Shown here: positions 25,293 to 34,283 of the stretch, one piece after another
Numbering within the stretch: the stretch's first letter is position 1
How the letters are laid out: each line of letters opens with the position of its first letter
Assembly (NCBI RefSeq): GCF_042684705.1
Contig: NZ_JBHULZ010000041.1
Span: 928,252 to 992,251 of the forward strand
Direction of reading: 5' to 3'
Source: Mesonia sediminis
GTDB lineage: Bacteria > Bacteroidota > Bacteroidia > Flavobacteriales > Flavobacteriaceae
DNA length: 64,000 nt
Translations under genes and position numbers: made by a program
Notes under the pieces: generated by a model
Told to the model about the DNA's origin: nothing
The model's database searches: none
What the model saw: the letters and a program-made list of their open reading frames with translations, nothing else

Positions 25293-25682
25293 AAATTACA
25301 ATATTTAACTTAAAGTTAAAAAATAAACACAAAAAATATGTGAATATTTACATAATTCACCACATCAGATTAACGGATTTTAAATTAAATGAATCTAATA
25401 ATTGTGTTTTTTCATAAAATTATAGTTGAACTAGAGATGTTAAACGATTTCATCTAGAATTTATGTACTTAAAAGTTAAGTCTAATCTGGTAGTTTTTAC
25501 ACTTTAGGAATAAAATTGATGAGTAAAAATGTTTATAACCTTTAAAAGAGAGCTCTTTATAAGTTTATATCAAATGCTTAGATAAAGTTGATCTCAATAA
25601 TTAATAGAAATTCTTCATGCGCGTTATGAGGAAGTTTAAGAAAATTTAAAAGGGCGACACAACGGGCGACACAAGAAAAAAA

Positions 25683-25707
25683 TAACCTCTTGAAAAACAA
25701 GAGGTTA
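25683..25707. terminator. Hairpin next to the tRNA-like repeat
   Basis: AACCTCTT-GAAAAAC-AAGAGGTT with an A run on the left side, which would serve minus-strand transcripts best. No intact gene now ends at it. Confidence 0.55.
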
Positions 25708-25769
25708 CGAACTAAAAAAGTGACCCCGGCAGATTGGCTACGCCTTCCTGACAAAGCTCCGCTTTGAAA

Positions 25770-25829
25770 ATAAAAAAATCCCACTTTCAAATTCAAACAA
25801 GCTTGATTTGAGGTGAGATTTTTTTATTT
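25770..25829 (-). terminator. Terminator downstream of tRNA-Arg
   Basis: An imperfect long inverted repeat, with ends AAAAAAATCCCAC and GTGAGATTTTTTT. On the minus strand it follows the tRNA directly and ends in a T run. Confidence 0.6.
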
Positions 25830-25834
25830 ATTCG

Positions 25835-25908
25835 TGACCCCGGCAGGATTCAAACCTGCAACCCTCAGAGCCGAAATCTGATGCGCTATTCAGTTGCGCC
25901 ACGGGGCC
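25835..25908 (-). tRNA. tRNA-Arg (anticodon UCG)
   Basis: The 74-nt cloverleaf folds on the minus strand. The acceptor stem is GGCCCCG/CGGGGTC with one G-U pair. The D stem is GCGC/GCGC, the anticodon stem TCAGA/TCTGA with loop TTTCGGC, and the T stem GCAGG/CCTGC with loop TTTGAAT. The anticodon TCG decodes arginine CGA. CCA is not encoded. It lies 43 bases downstream of yqeY in the same direction. Its 3' end is repeated at 25720. Confidence 0.95.
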
Positions 25909-25951
25909 TAATAGCTATTTAAGCAGCGCAAAAATACCTAATATAGTATAC

Positions 25952-26398
25952 TTATGCTAATTTTTTTCTAACAATTGCCGAAATGGTTTTCCCATCGGCT
26001 TTTCCCATCATTTTTTGGCTGGCTATACCCATTACTTTACCCATATCTTGCATTCCAGACGCTCCTACTTCTGTAATTATAGCTTGCACTTCGGCTTCAA
26101 TCTCCGATTCATTAAGCTGCTTGGGTAAAAATTGCGCGATAATCTCAGCTTCGGCTAATTCTGGCTCTGCTAAATCTTCACGTTGTTGACTTTGGTAAAT
26201 TTCTGCGCTATCTCTACGTTGCTTCACTAATTTTTGCACTATCTGGATTTCTTGCTCTTCAGTCAAATCCGTCGCATTAGCCTCTGTCTTAGCTAAAATC
26301 AATGCATTTTTAATAGCACGCAATGCTCCTAAGGCCATTTGATCTTTCGATTTCATGGCCTCTTTCATTTTTATCATCACTTGTTTTTCTAAACTCAT
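25952..26398 (-). CDS. GatB/YqeY domain protein
   Basis: A 148-aa protein of the YqeY family, related to the tail domain of the GatB amidotransferase subunit, which contacts tRNA. Visible features are the helical start SLEKQVMIKMKEAMKSKD, LVKQRRDSAEIYQ, IIAQFLPKQL and MGKVMGIASQKMMGKADGKTISAIV. The free-standing form probably binds tRNA or affects translation, but its role is not established. It follows ftsZ by 11 bases and is probably the last gene of the dcw transcript. Confidence 0.9.
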   Translation of the reverse strand: MSLEKQVMIKMKEAMKSKDQMALGALRAIKNALILAKTEANATDLTEEQEIQIVQKLVKQRRDSAEIYQSQQREDLAEPELAEAEIIAQFLPKQLNESEIEAEVQAIITEVGASGMQDMGKVMGIASQKMMGKADGKTISAIVRKKLA

Positions 26399-26409
26399 AA
26401 TTTTTGTAT

Positions 26410-28395
26410 TTAATCTACATTATCGTGTAAAAACGAGTTATTTGTTCTAAAATTCAAATCATCTTTTGAAGAACCATTTACACTGGTTCGAGATAGCTTT
26501 GTGTCGCCTGTGGTTTCTCCTTCTTCTAAATCGAGACCGGCTCGCTTATAGGCTGGCATTCGTTCAATTTCTTCTATAGATGAATTATTCCTAAACTTAT
26601 AGTTAAACTCCTTCATGCGCTTACGTCGCTCTGCCGCTCGTGCAATAAGATCTTGCGATATTGGGTTTTCTAAAGGATCGATTTCTTCTGCATCTGTTGG
26701 CTCTTCTACCGGATTATTTTTATTCTCAAAAGAAGCGGCCTCAACCTTACTTATAGGTTCAGAAACAGGCTGTTTAACTTCAATTTGAGTCTGTTGCCTA
26801 TAATCTTCCTCTGGAGCTCTATTTTCTTGGAACTGTTTTTCCTCCTCCATATAGTCTTCTAAACTATAGCGTTTTACCCCTCCAGTTACATTAGGATTTG
26901 GCGCAGATGGTGTTTGCTTCTCGTTCGGCTCTTCCTCAAGCCTGTGAATAATTTTAGATGATGTAGGTTCTACTTCTGTAGGTGTTTTTGCAGTCTTCTC
27001 CGAAATAGATGAAGAAGTAGGCTTTGAAGCTATGGGATTAATAGGGAAATCAAATGTAAAATTTACATGTTCTTTCTCCTTATCCTCCTCAACTTGTCTT
27101 TTCTCTTCTACTGGCTCTTGTTCTTTGGTTGTATTCTTAGTTGCATCAACAAAAACAAAATCATCTGTATTCGCTTCCGCGGAAGCTTGCACTTCTTGTT
27201 CTTGCGCATTAGTAGACTCTTGTGGTTCTTCAAGCTCCTCTTGCTCAAATAGCGTGTGCACAACTCTCTCTTCCTTCTCTTCTTTAGGCAAAGGTTCGTC
27301 TATCGCAGAAGAACGTAATTGGAAGCGTTTCTCGCTTAAATCCTGAACTACTTTCTGCTCATCCTCTAAGGTGTGAATAATCTTCTTAGCCTCTGTATTA
27401 ACAATTACATTTTGTTGTTCTACATCAAAACCAGTAGCAATTATGGTTACCGAGATAGACTCATCAAGGTTAGAGTCTTCCCCTACACCCATAATGATGT
27501 TTGCACTATGCCCAGCTTCATTTTGAATATGATCATTGATTTCTCCAATTTCATCGATAGTAATTTCTTGGGAGCCCGAAACAATAAGCAGCAACACGTT
27601 TTTGGCGCCCGTAATTTTATTATCGTTTAATAAAGGTGAATCTAGTGCTTTAATAATGGCTTCTTGAGCTCTATTGCTACCTGAGGCGGTTGAAGACCCC
27701 ATAATGGCCGTACCGCTATTACTCAATACCGTTTTAGCATCACGTAAATCTATATTTTGTTGGTAGTGATGTGTAATTACTTCTGCAATTCCTCGTGAGG
27801 CAGTAGCTAAAACTTCATCGGCCTTAGAGAATCCGGCTTTAAAGCCTAAATTACCATAAACCTCACGAAGTTTATTATTATTAATAACAATAAGCGAGTC
27901 TACTTGTTTTCTTAATTTTTCTACCCCTTGTTGAGCTTGATCATTTCTTGTTTTACCTTCAAACTGAAATGGAATAGTTACAATACCTACGGTAAGAATT
28001 CCCATCTCTTTAGCCTGTTGAGCAATGATTGGTGCGGCTCCAGTTCCGGTACCTCCACCCATACCTGCGGTAATGAATACCATTTTTGTATTGGTATTAA
28101 GCATGCTCTTAAGGTCTTCAAAACTCTCTAAAGCGGCCTGCTCTCCAATTTCTGGATTAGCACCTGCTCCTAACCCTTCGGTTAGGTTTACTCCTAATTG
28201 TAACTTAATAGGAACCGGACTATTTTCTAGGGCCTGCGCATCGGTGTTGCACACTACAAAATCTACTCCTTTTATTCCTTGTTCAAACATATGATTAATG
28301 GCGTTTGAACCGCCGCCACCAACGCCAATCACTTTGATTACGTTAGATTGATTTTTGGGTAAATCAAATGAAATGTCGAATTCTGTGCTGCTCAT
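26410..28395 (-). CDS. ftsZ: Cell division GTPase FtsZ with long C-terminal linker
   Basis: Tubulin-like GTPase that forms the division ring. The N-terminal about 320 residues carry the GTPase: GVGGGGSNAINHM and the signature GMGGGTGTGAAP. At 661 aa the protein is much longer than E. coli FtsZ (383 aa). The extra length is a low-complexity Glu/Gln/Thr/Ser-rich linker (about residues 340-600). The probable C-terminal peptide, IEEIERMPAYKRAGL, lies about 50 residues before the end instead of at the very tip. Long linkers are usual in Flavobacteria. It follows ftsA by 38 bases. Confidence 0.97.
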   Translation of the reverse strand: MSSTEFDISFDLPKNQSNVIKVIGVGGGGSNAINHMFEQGIKGVDFVVCNTDAQALENSPVPIKLQLGVNLTEGLGAGANPEIGEQAALESFEDLKSMLNTNTKMVFITAGMGGGTGTGAAPIIAQQAKEMGILTVGIVTIPFQFEGKTRNDQAQQGVEKLRKQVDSLIVINNNKLREVYGNLGFKAGFSKADEVLATASRGIAEVITHHYQQNIDLRDAKTVLSNSGTAIMGSSTASGSNRAQEAIIKALDSPLLNDNKITGAKNVLLLIVSGSQEITIDEIGEINDHIQNEAGHSANIIMGVGEDSNLDESISVTIIATGFDVEQQNVIVNTEAKKIIHTLEDEQKVVQDLSEKRFQLRSSAIDEPLPKEEKEERVVHTLFEQEELEEPQESTNAQEQEVQASAEANTDDFVFVDATKNTTKEQEPVEEKRQVEEDKEKEHVNFTFDFPINPIASKPTSSSISEKTAKTPTEVEPTSSKIIHRLEEEPNEKQTPSAPNPNVTGGVKRYSLEDYMEEEKQFQENRAPEEDYRQQTQIEVKQPVSEPISKVEAASFENKNNPVEEPTDAEEIDPLENPISQDLIARAAERRKRMKEFNYKFRNNSSIEEIERMPAYKRAGLDLEEGETTGDTKLSRTSVNGSSKDDLNFRTNNSFLHDNVD

Positions 28396-28433
28396 AATTC
28401 TATATTTTGGGTGTTATGCTTCGCTTATTTACT

Positions 28434-29864
28434 TTATTCTACTTTATCTAAAAAATCTTTTAAGGTGTCAAACCATTTTTCGAAAATGCTCTTGCGGGCC
28501 ACATTACTGGCTTTCACCTCTTGCTCTTGTTCTTCTTGATGGGTTTGCTCTAGTTGTTCGCCTTCAATTTGCTCTTCCTTTTCTGAATCATTATCAATAT
28601 TAACAGTGTCTTCGCTGTTAACACTTTTAACACCTTGATGATTCTCGGCGTGTTTACGGCGAAGTTCGGCTTCTAATCGCTCTTGTTTTTCTTGCTGTTT
28701 ACGCTCTAGACTGTTTAAAACTAGACCTACAGCCGTGGCGTACATAGGACTCGTGGTTTCTTTATTGCTATCGCCAGCAAGATGTTCATTGGGGTACCCT
28801 ATACGGGTATCCATACCAGTTACATATTCAACCAATTGCTTTAGGTGCTTTAATTGTGCGCCGCCACCGGTAATAACTATACCTGCAATTAGTTTTTTCT
28901 TTTGTTCCTCGTGACCGTAATTTTTTATCTCTAAATAAATCTGTTCAATAATTTCAACCGCTCGGTAATGAATAATTTTTGATAAATTTTTTAACGATAT
29001 TTCTTTGGGTTCTCTTCCGCGTAAGCCAGGAATAGATACAATTTCATTTTCTTTATTTTCTCCAGGCCAAGCCGAACCGAATTTCACCTTTAGGAGCTCT
29101 GCTTGCTTTTCAATAATGCTGCAACCCTCTTTAATATCTTCGGTAATTACATTTCCTCCAAATGGGATTACTGCCGTGTGGCGTATGATACCATCTTTAA
29201 AAATAGCCAAATCAGAAGTTCCTCCTCCTATATCCACCAATGCAACACCGGCTTCTTTCTCTTCTTGACTTAATACCGCTTTGGCGGATGCTAATGGCTC
29301 TAAGGTTACTCCCTCTAGTTCTAATCCAGAGCTTTTTATACAACGACCTATGTTTCTGATAGATGAGATCTGACCTACCACCACATGAAAATTGGCCTCC
29401 AATCTACCGCCGTACATACCGATTGGCTCAGTTATTTCGCCTTGACCGTCTATTTTATATTCCTGGGGCAAAACATGAATAATCTCCTCGCCTGGTAACA
29501 TAACTAATTTATGTACCTGGTTACACAAGGTTTCTATATCTTGAGCACCAATTACTTCTTCGGCATTCTCACGGGTAATATAATCGCTATGTTGTAAACT
29601 TCTGATGTGTTGACCCGCAATACCCACTACCACGTCTTTCACTTCAATTCCGGCATCGGCAACTGCTTGTTCTACGGCATGTTGTATAGATTGTATGGTT
29701 TGGGTTATATTATTTACCACGCCACGATGCACTCCTAAGCTTTTAGATTTACCAACACCCAAAACTTCGGTTTTACCGTATTCATTATACCGACCAATCA
29801 TAGCTACAATTTTGGTTGTACCTATGTCTAGCCCTACTGCGATTTCTTGATCATTTACTTCCAT
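28434..29864 (-). CDS. ftsA: Cell division protein FtsA
   Basis: Actin-like protein that tethers FtsZ to the inner membrane. At 476 aa it has the ATPase phosphate motifs VGLDIGTTKIVAMIG and LVDIGGGTSDLA, and GIVITGGGAQLKHL. A Glu/Gln-rich linker (about residues 390-455) leads to an amphipathic C-terminal helix (KSIFEKWFDTLKDFLDKV), the usual membrane-targeting sequence. It sits between ftsQ (9-base gap) and ftsZ in the dcw cluster. Confidence 0.96.
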   Translation of the reverse strand: MEVNDQEIAVGLDIGTTKIVAMIGRYNEYGKTEVLGVGKSKSLGVHRGVVNNITQTIQSIQHAVEQAVADAGIEVKDVVVGIAGQHIRSLQHSDYITRENAEEVIGAQDIETLCNQVHKLVMLPGEEIIHVLPQEYKIDGQGEITEPIGMYGGRLEANFHVVVGQISSIRNIGRCIKSSGLELEGVTLEPLASAKAVLSQEEKEAGVALVDIGGGTSDLAIFKDGIIRHTAVIPFGGNVITEDIKEGCSIIEKQAELLKVKFGSAWPGENKENEIVSIPGLRGREPKEISLKNLSKIIHYRAVEIIEQIYLEIKNYGHEEQKKKLIAGIVITGGGAQLKHLKQLVEYVTGMDTRIGYPNEHLAGDSNKETTSPMYATAVGLVLNSLERKQQEKQERLEAELRRKHAENHQGVKSVNSEDTVNIDNDSEKEEQIEGEQLEQTHQEEQEQEVKASNVARKSIFEKWFDTLKDFLDKVE

Positions 29865-29873
29865 AACCAGTTT

Positions 29874-30593
29874 CTATACCTTTTTGGTAGCAACTACTTG
29901 CTGTTTGTAATTTAATTTTATACTCTCGTACTGCTCCAACTTTTTATTTATAAATGCGGTTTTATAAAACGCCTTAAATTTTCTTAATTTCTCTGCTAGC
30001 GCTGTACTATCCCCTAAGATAGTTTCAAAATCATAACCACGCACATAAAATCGAATCTCTTTTTTTTGATCTACCTCTATCGAAACAACCTGATGTTTTA
30101 AAAAACTATCTTGATTAATTTCTTTTAATAAACCCCGCACATAACCTAAATCTTGTTGCCCAGAATACTTCACAATGGGCACTCTAGCCGTATGGTTTTT
30201 TGATAATGGCATCTTATTAGCATCTTCATCGATATAAAATGATGCATTAGCATACACTCTAGCCAATGGTTTTCTTTGTTGCACTTCAACGTTAACATCC
30301 CCATTTACAGTTAGATACACCTCTGCGTTTTTAACCAACGGATGTTCGTCTATACGTTTTTCTAAAACTTTCAAATCTAAACTATCTTTAGGTATTTTAT
30401 CAATAGATTTTTCATTTTGTAAAACAATTTTTTCTATCTCTTTGGCGCTGATAAACTTTTCGCTATCCTTAACAAAAACTACCTGCAATTGATCGAATTT
30501 TCTAGCATGGTTACGCTGCTGTGTAAATCCGTACAGAAACACAATCAAACTCAATAATGCAAAGCCTTTTATGTAATTCCAATTAATTTTCAC
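29874..30593 (-). CDS. ftsQ: Cell division protein FtsQ
   Basis: A 239-aa single-pass inner-membrane protein (TM helix at about residues 8-23) with a periplasmic POTRA-like region (LQVVFVKDSEKFISAKEIEKI) and a beta domain, as FtsQ/DivIB proteins have. FtsQ links early and late divisome parts. Sequence similarity is weak in Bacteroidetes, so the call rests on topology and position between murC (11-base overlap) and ftsA. Confidence 0.88.
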   Translation of the reverse strand: MKINWNYIKGFALLSLIVFLYGFTQQRNHARKFDQLQVVFVKDSEKFISAKEIEKIVLQNEKSIDKIPKDSLDLKVLEKRIDEHPLVKNAEVYLTVNGDVNVEVQQRKPLARVYANASFYIDEDANKMPLSKNHTARVPIVKYSGQQDLGYVRGLLKEINQDSFLKHQVVSIEVDQKKEIRFYVRGYDFETILGDSTALAEKLRKFKAFYKTAFINKKLEQYESIKLNYKQQVVATKKV

Positions 30594-31935
30594 GTTTTAA
30601 CGCTTTTTTAATTTTTTCGGCTTCTAGCCCTATATCTCCTGCTCCTAATAATATAACCACCTCGGCATCCGACTGAAGCACTTCCGAAACTAAATCGGTT
30701 TTTTGAATGCATTTTTTTTGCACATTTTCTATATCCGAAAGTAGCATCTCACTGTTTACTCCAGGGATGGCTTGCTCGCGTGCAGGGTAAATTGGCAATA
30801 ACAATACTTCATCAAAAGCTGCCAAACTTTCCTGAAATTCTGTGGCAAAGTCTTGTGTTCTAGAATATAAATGCGGCTGAAAAACAGCTAAACATCGCTT
30901 ATTAGGGTACATCTCGCTTACCGCCTGATGCATCGCTTTAATTTCTTGAGGATGATGCGCGTAATCCTCTATTAATACACGGGGTTTATGGCAATGAATG
31001 CTAAACCTCCTTTTAATTCCTTTAAAGCTTCTTAGTGCTGATGCCATATGCTTAGGTGCTACCCCAAAATGCAGAGCCATGGCCATTGCTAGTGCTGCAT
31101 TTAATAAATTATGCCTACCTGGCAAAGCAAATTCAAGATCCCGTAAAACCCCATTGGGTGTTTTAAAATCAAAAATATACTTGCCCTCACGCACGGTATA
31201 CTGAAGAATTTGATAAACACAAGTAGCCGAAAACCCTACCGGCTGCCCTGGTATTGCTAATCCTTCTATTTTAAAACAGTTTTCGGGCTGCTCTATCTTA
31301 GAAATAAATGCGCGGTAACTAACTTCTAATGACGCTTTATTTTTATAAATATCGAGATGATCGGCATCTAAACTTGTAATGCCAGCGATACTCGGACTTA
31401 GATGCATGAATGAGCGATCAAATTCATCGGCTTCAACCACAATTGCCTCGTTGCCCTCGTTTAAATAATTGGTATTGTAATTTTCGGTAATACCACCTAA
31501 AAAGGCCGTCAAACGTACCTCTGCTACTTTAAGAATATGTGCTAAAATACTAGTAGTAGTGGTTTTACCATGTGTACCGGCAACAGCCAACGTAGGGTGA
31601 TTTTTTGTAATCTCCCCTAAGAGTTGAGCTCGTTTTAGAATGGGAAATTGGTTGGTCTGGGCATAAGACAATATTATGTTAGTTTTAGCCACGGCTGGGG
31701 TAAACACCACTAATGTATTGGCTTTACTTAAACCTTGCAACAGACTTAAGCCAGCCTCTTCGTGGTAAACTACTTGAGCACCTTCATCCTCTAACTCTTG
31801 AGTAAGTTGGGTACGAGTACTATCATAACCATAAACCTTATATTTACCACCGGCATAATAACGTGCCAGGGCGCTCATCCCTATACCGCCGATACCTAAA
31901 AAATAAAGGTTTTCTATGTTACGAAAGTTCACCAT
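30583..31935 (-). CDS. murC: UDP-N-acetylmuramate--L-alanine ligase
   Basis: Adds the first residue, L-Ala, to UDP-MurNAc in peptidoglycan synthesis. It is 450 aa. The N-terminal Rossmann motif is FLGIGGIGMSALA, the ATP loop is GTHGKTTTTSI, followed by VVEADEFDRSF and DADHLDIY, and DYAHHPQEI marks the C-terminal domain. It overlaps murG by 17 bases and ftsQ by 11, which implies coupled translation. Confidence 0.97.
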   Translation of the reverse strand: MVNFRNIENLYFLGIGGIGMSALARYYAGGKYKVYGYDSTRTQLTQELEDEGAQVVYHEEAGLSLLQGLSKANTLVVFTPAVAKTNIILSYAQTNQFPILKRAQLLGEITKNHPTLAVAGTHGKTTTTSILAHILKVAEVRLTAFLGGITENYNTNYLNEGNEAIVVEADEFDRSFMHLSPSIAGITSLDADHLDIYKNKASLEVSYRAFISKIEQPENCFKIEGLAIPGQPVGFSATCVYQILQYTVREGKYIFDFKTPNGVLRDLEFALPGRHNLLNAALAMAMALHFGVAPKHMASALRSFKGIKRRFSIHCHKPRVLIEDYAHHPQEIKAMHQAVSEMYPNKRCLAVFQPHLYSRTQDFATEFQESLAAFDEVLLLPIYPAREQAIPGVNSEMLLSDIENVQKKCIQKTDLVSEVLQSDAEVVILLGAGDIGLEAEKIKKALKREN

Positions 31936-33028
31936 ACTTTTCTTGTATTAATTGTTCAATTTCATCTACTATTTGTGCGGCCGCATGAGGTTTTGCTAAC
32001 TGCTTAAAATTAAAACTCAATTCGCGTTGTTTGTGTTCATCTTGTACCAATTCAGAAAGAACTTCTTGAAACTTAGTCTCTAAATCTTTCTCTTTGATAT
32101 ATAATGCAGCTTTTTGTTGTGCCACAGCTTCGGCATTTTTGGTTTGATGATCTTCTGCTACATTAGGAGAAGGTATAAATAGCGTTGGTTTTCCTACCAC
32201 ACTTAATTCACTAACAGCACCTGCACCTGCGCGAGAAACAATAAAATCTGCTGCAGCATAAGCCATACTCATTTCTTCTATAAAAGGCACTACCCGCACG
32301 CTTTGGCTAGTTAAATGCTTATATTGCTCAAAATATAATTTACCGGTTTGCCAAACTACCTGTAAACCTAATTGTGCAAACCATTCTACATTTTTAGCGA
32401 TTTCTTGGTTGATACGTTTTGAGCCTAAACTACCACCCAATACAAGAAGTACTGGCTGTTGCAGATTTAAACCTAGTTTAACTAAAGCTTCAGATTTTGA
32501 AACACTAATACAAGTAATTTCTTTACGGATTGGGTTTCCGGTATAAACTATTTTTGATAAGGGAAAATACCGCTGCATATCAGGATAAGCCACACAAATT
32601 TTATCTACAGATTTCCCTAGCCATTTATTGGTAATACCAGCGTAAGAGTTTTGCTCTTGAATTAAGCTGGGTACTTGCATCATACTGGCCATTTTTAATA
32701 AAGGTCCGCTGGCAAATCCTCCCGTGCCAATGGCAACATGCGGCTTAAAAGTTTTTAAAATTTTTCTAGAAGCCGATAAACTACTTAATAATTTAAACGG
32801 GAAACTTAGGTTGTCTAAACTCAGCTTACGCTGGATACCGCTAATCCATAATCCTTTTATGGCGTATCCTGCTTGTGGCACTTTTTGCATTTCCATTTTA
32901 TCCTTGGCGCCTACAAATAAAAATTCAGCTTCTGGATAACGAACCTGAAGCTCATTCGCTATGGCTATAGCGGGATAAATATGCCCGCCTGTTCCTCCTC
33001 CTGACAATATGATTCGTAACGGCTTCAT
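31919..33028 (-). CDS. murG: UDP-GlcNAc: lipid I N-acetylglucosaminyltransferase
   Basis: Makes lipid II from lipid I on the cytoplasmic side of the inner membrane. It is 369 aa with ILSGGGTGGHIYPAIAIA at the N-terminus, LVLGGSLGSKRIN in the middle, and SRAGAGAVSEL plus the donor-binding region near PSPNVAEDHQTKNA. It overlaps ftsW by four bases (ATGA). Confidence 0.97.
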   Translation of the reverse strand: MKPLRIILSGGGTGGHIYPAIAIANELQVRYPEAEFLFVGAKDKMEMQKVPQAGYAIKGLWISGIQRKLSLDNLSFPFKLLSSLSASRKILKTFKPHVAIGTGGFASGPLLKMASMMQVPSLIQEQNSYAGITNKWLGKSVDKICVAYPDMQRYFPLSKIVYTGNPIRKEITCISVSKSEALVKLGLNLQQPVLLVLGGSLGSKRINQEIAKNVEWFAQLGLQVVWQTGKLYFEQYKHLTSQSVRVVPFIEEMSMAYAAADFIVSRAGAGAVSELSVVGKPTLFIPSPNVAEDHQTKNAEAVAQQKAALYIKEKDLETKFQEVLSELVQDEHKQRELSFNFKQLAKPHAAAQIVDEIEQLIQEKYGELS

Positions 33029-34281
33029 AGGGTTTCGCTTAGTATTTCCAATGGATTCTCTTCTTGATTATATCCCGATTTTACATCGTCTTGTTGATCT
33101 TGTATATCGGTTTTATTCCTTAACGATTCGCGTTTTGCACACACACTTTGTACCATTCCTAAAGCCACACAAGTCATCCATATAGAAGACCCACCACTAC
33201 TAACTAAAGGTAGGGTTTGCCCCGTTACCGGAAATAACTCGGTAGCCACTCCCATATTAATCAGAGCTTGAAAAACAATAGGTAATCCAACGCCAATTAT
33301 CAATAGTTTACCAAATATACTGGGGGCTTTTATAGCTACAACCACCAGTCTAAATAATATGAGTAAATAAGCGAATAGTACCAGAAATCCGCCTACGAGC
33401 CCCATTTCTTCAACAATTATCGCATAAATAAAATCTGATGACGACTGTGGCAAGAAATTACGCTGTACACTTTTACCTACACCTACCCCAAAAACACCTC
33501 CTCTAGCGATGGCTATTTTGGCCTTTTCAACTTGATAAATTTCTTTGTCATCTGCACTGGCAAAATTTTCAACCCTACTAATCCAAGTATCTACGCGGTT
33601 AGGAAACAAACCTGGAAAGGCTTTTGCGGATAACATAAAAACACTTAAAACAATTATGCCAGCTAACAATATAATTCCAACATATTTCAACGGATAGCCT
33701 CCAACCACCACCAGCATGAGTACCATCGCAAATAAAATGGCGGTCGTACTAAAATTGGCTGGTAAAATAAGTACCAAAACAGCAGCTACCGGAAGCCATA
33801 AATGTATCATACTCGATTTAAAAGTGATTTCTTTATCGGCTATTTTAGATAAATAACGCGCCACAAATACCATTAAGATAACCGATGCAGCCGTAGAAGT
33901 CTGAAAGGTTTTATTGATTAACGGAATTTTGATCCATCTACTTGCATTGGCACCATCAATGGTAGTTCCTTGAAAGAGCGTATAAACCAGTAGAATAACA
34001 ACTAAAGGCAAGGCTAGCACCGACAAGCCTTTAAAGTAATTGTATGGAATTTTACTCACCGCAAATATCAAGAAAAAGCCAATAAGCAAGTGGGCAAGAT
34101 GATTCAACAAAAAGCTCAAAGTATTTCCATTGCCATAGATATAGGCCAAATTACTACTTGCACTATATACGGGAATAAAAGAAAACAACCCCAATAACAC
34201 TACAACAGCCCATATAAGCTTATCCCCTTTTAAAAGGTGAAAGAAATGAAATTGCTTTATGTTATTCTTTTTAGCGCTCAC
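33025..34281 (-). CDS. ftsW: Peptidoglycan glycosyltransferase FtsW
   Basis: SEDS-family integral membrane enzyme of 418 aa with about ten membrane segments. It polymerises lipid II at the septum together with its cognate penicillin-binding protein (here ftsI). GGVFGVGVGKSVQRNFLPQSSSDFIYAIIVEEMGLVG is the large SEDS loop, abridged here by its ends GGVFGVGVG and EEMGLVG. FPVTGQTLPLVSSGGSS is the C-terminal signature. It starts two bases after murD. Confidence 0.95.
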   Translation of the reverse strand: MSAKKNNIKQFHFFHLLKGDKLIWAVVVLLGLFSFIPVYSASSNLAYIYGNGNTLSFLLNHLAHLLIGFFLIFAVSKIPYNYFKGLSVLALPLVVILLVYTLFQGTTIDGANASRWIKIPLINKTFQTSTAASVILMVFVARYLSKIADKEITFKSSMIHLWLPVAAVLVLILPANFSTTAILFAMVLMLVVVGGYPLKYVGIILLAGIIVLSVFMLSAKAFPGLFPNRVDTWISRVENFASADDKEIYQVEKAKIAIARGGVFGVGVGKSVQRNFLPQSSSDFIYAIIVEEMGLVGGFLVLFAYLLILFRLVVVAIKAPSIFGKLLIIGVGLPIVFQALINMGVATELFPVTGQTLPLVSSGGSSIWMTCVALGMVQSVCAKRESLRNKTDIQDQQDDVKSGYNQEENPLEILSETL

Positions 34282-34283
34282 TA

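Larger units (their letters stand above)
25293..25834. other. Gene-free stretch with probable integration scar
   Basis: No complete gene is visible in about 540 bases. It contains a hairpin GTGAAT/ATTCAC (about 25340-25361), a tandem GGGCGACACAA repeat (about 25652-25674), and a terminator hairpin AACCTCTT/AAGAGGTT (25683-25707). It also holds GTGACCCCGGCAG at 25720-25732, a 13-base copy of the 3' end of the adjacent tRNA-Arg. Together these look like the worn end of an integrated element: integrase tail, terminator and att site. Confidence 0.45.

Noticed and set aside
25578..25796. 72-codon minus-strand frame next to tRNA-Arg
   Set aside because: It covers two hairpins and the tRNA-like repeat, and has no plausible domain. 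I treat the region as an integration scar.
27032..27346. Ser/Cys-rich plus-strand frame of 104 codons
   Set aside because: It lies wholly inside the repetitive ftsZ linker on the opposite strand; the Ser richness simply mirrors the Glu-rich codons of the linker.
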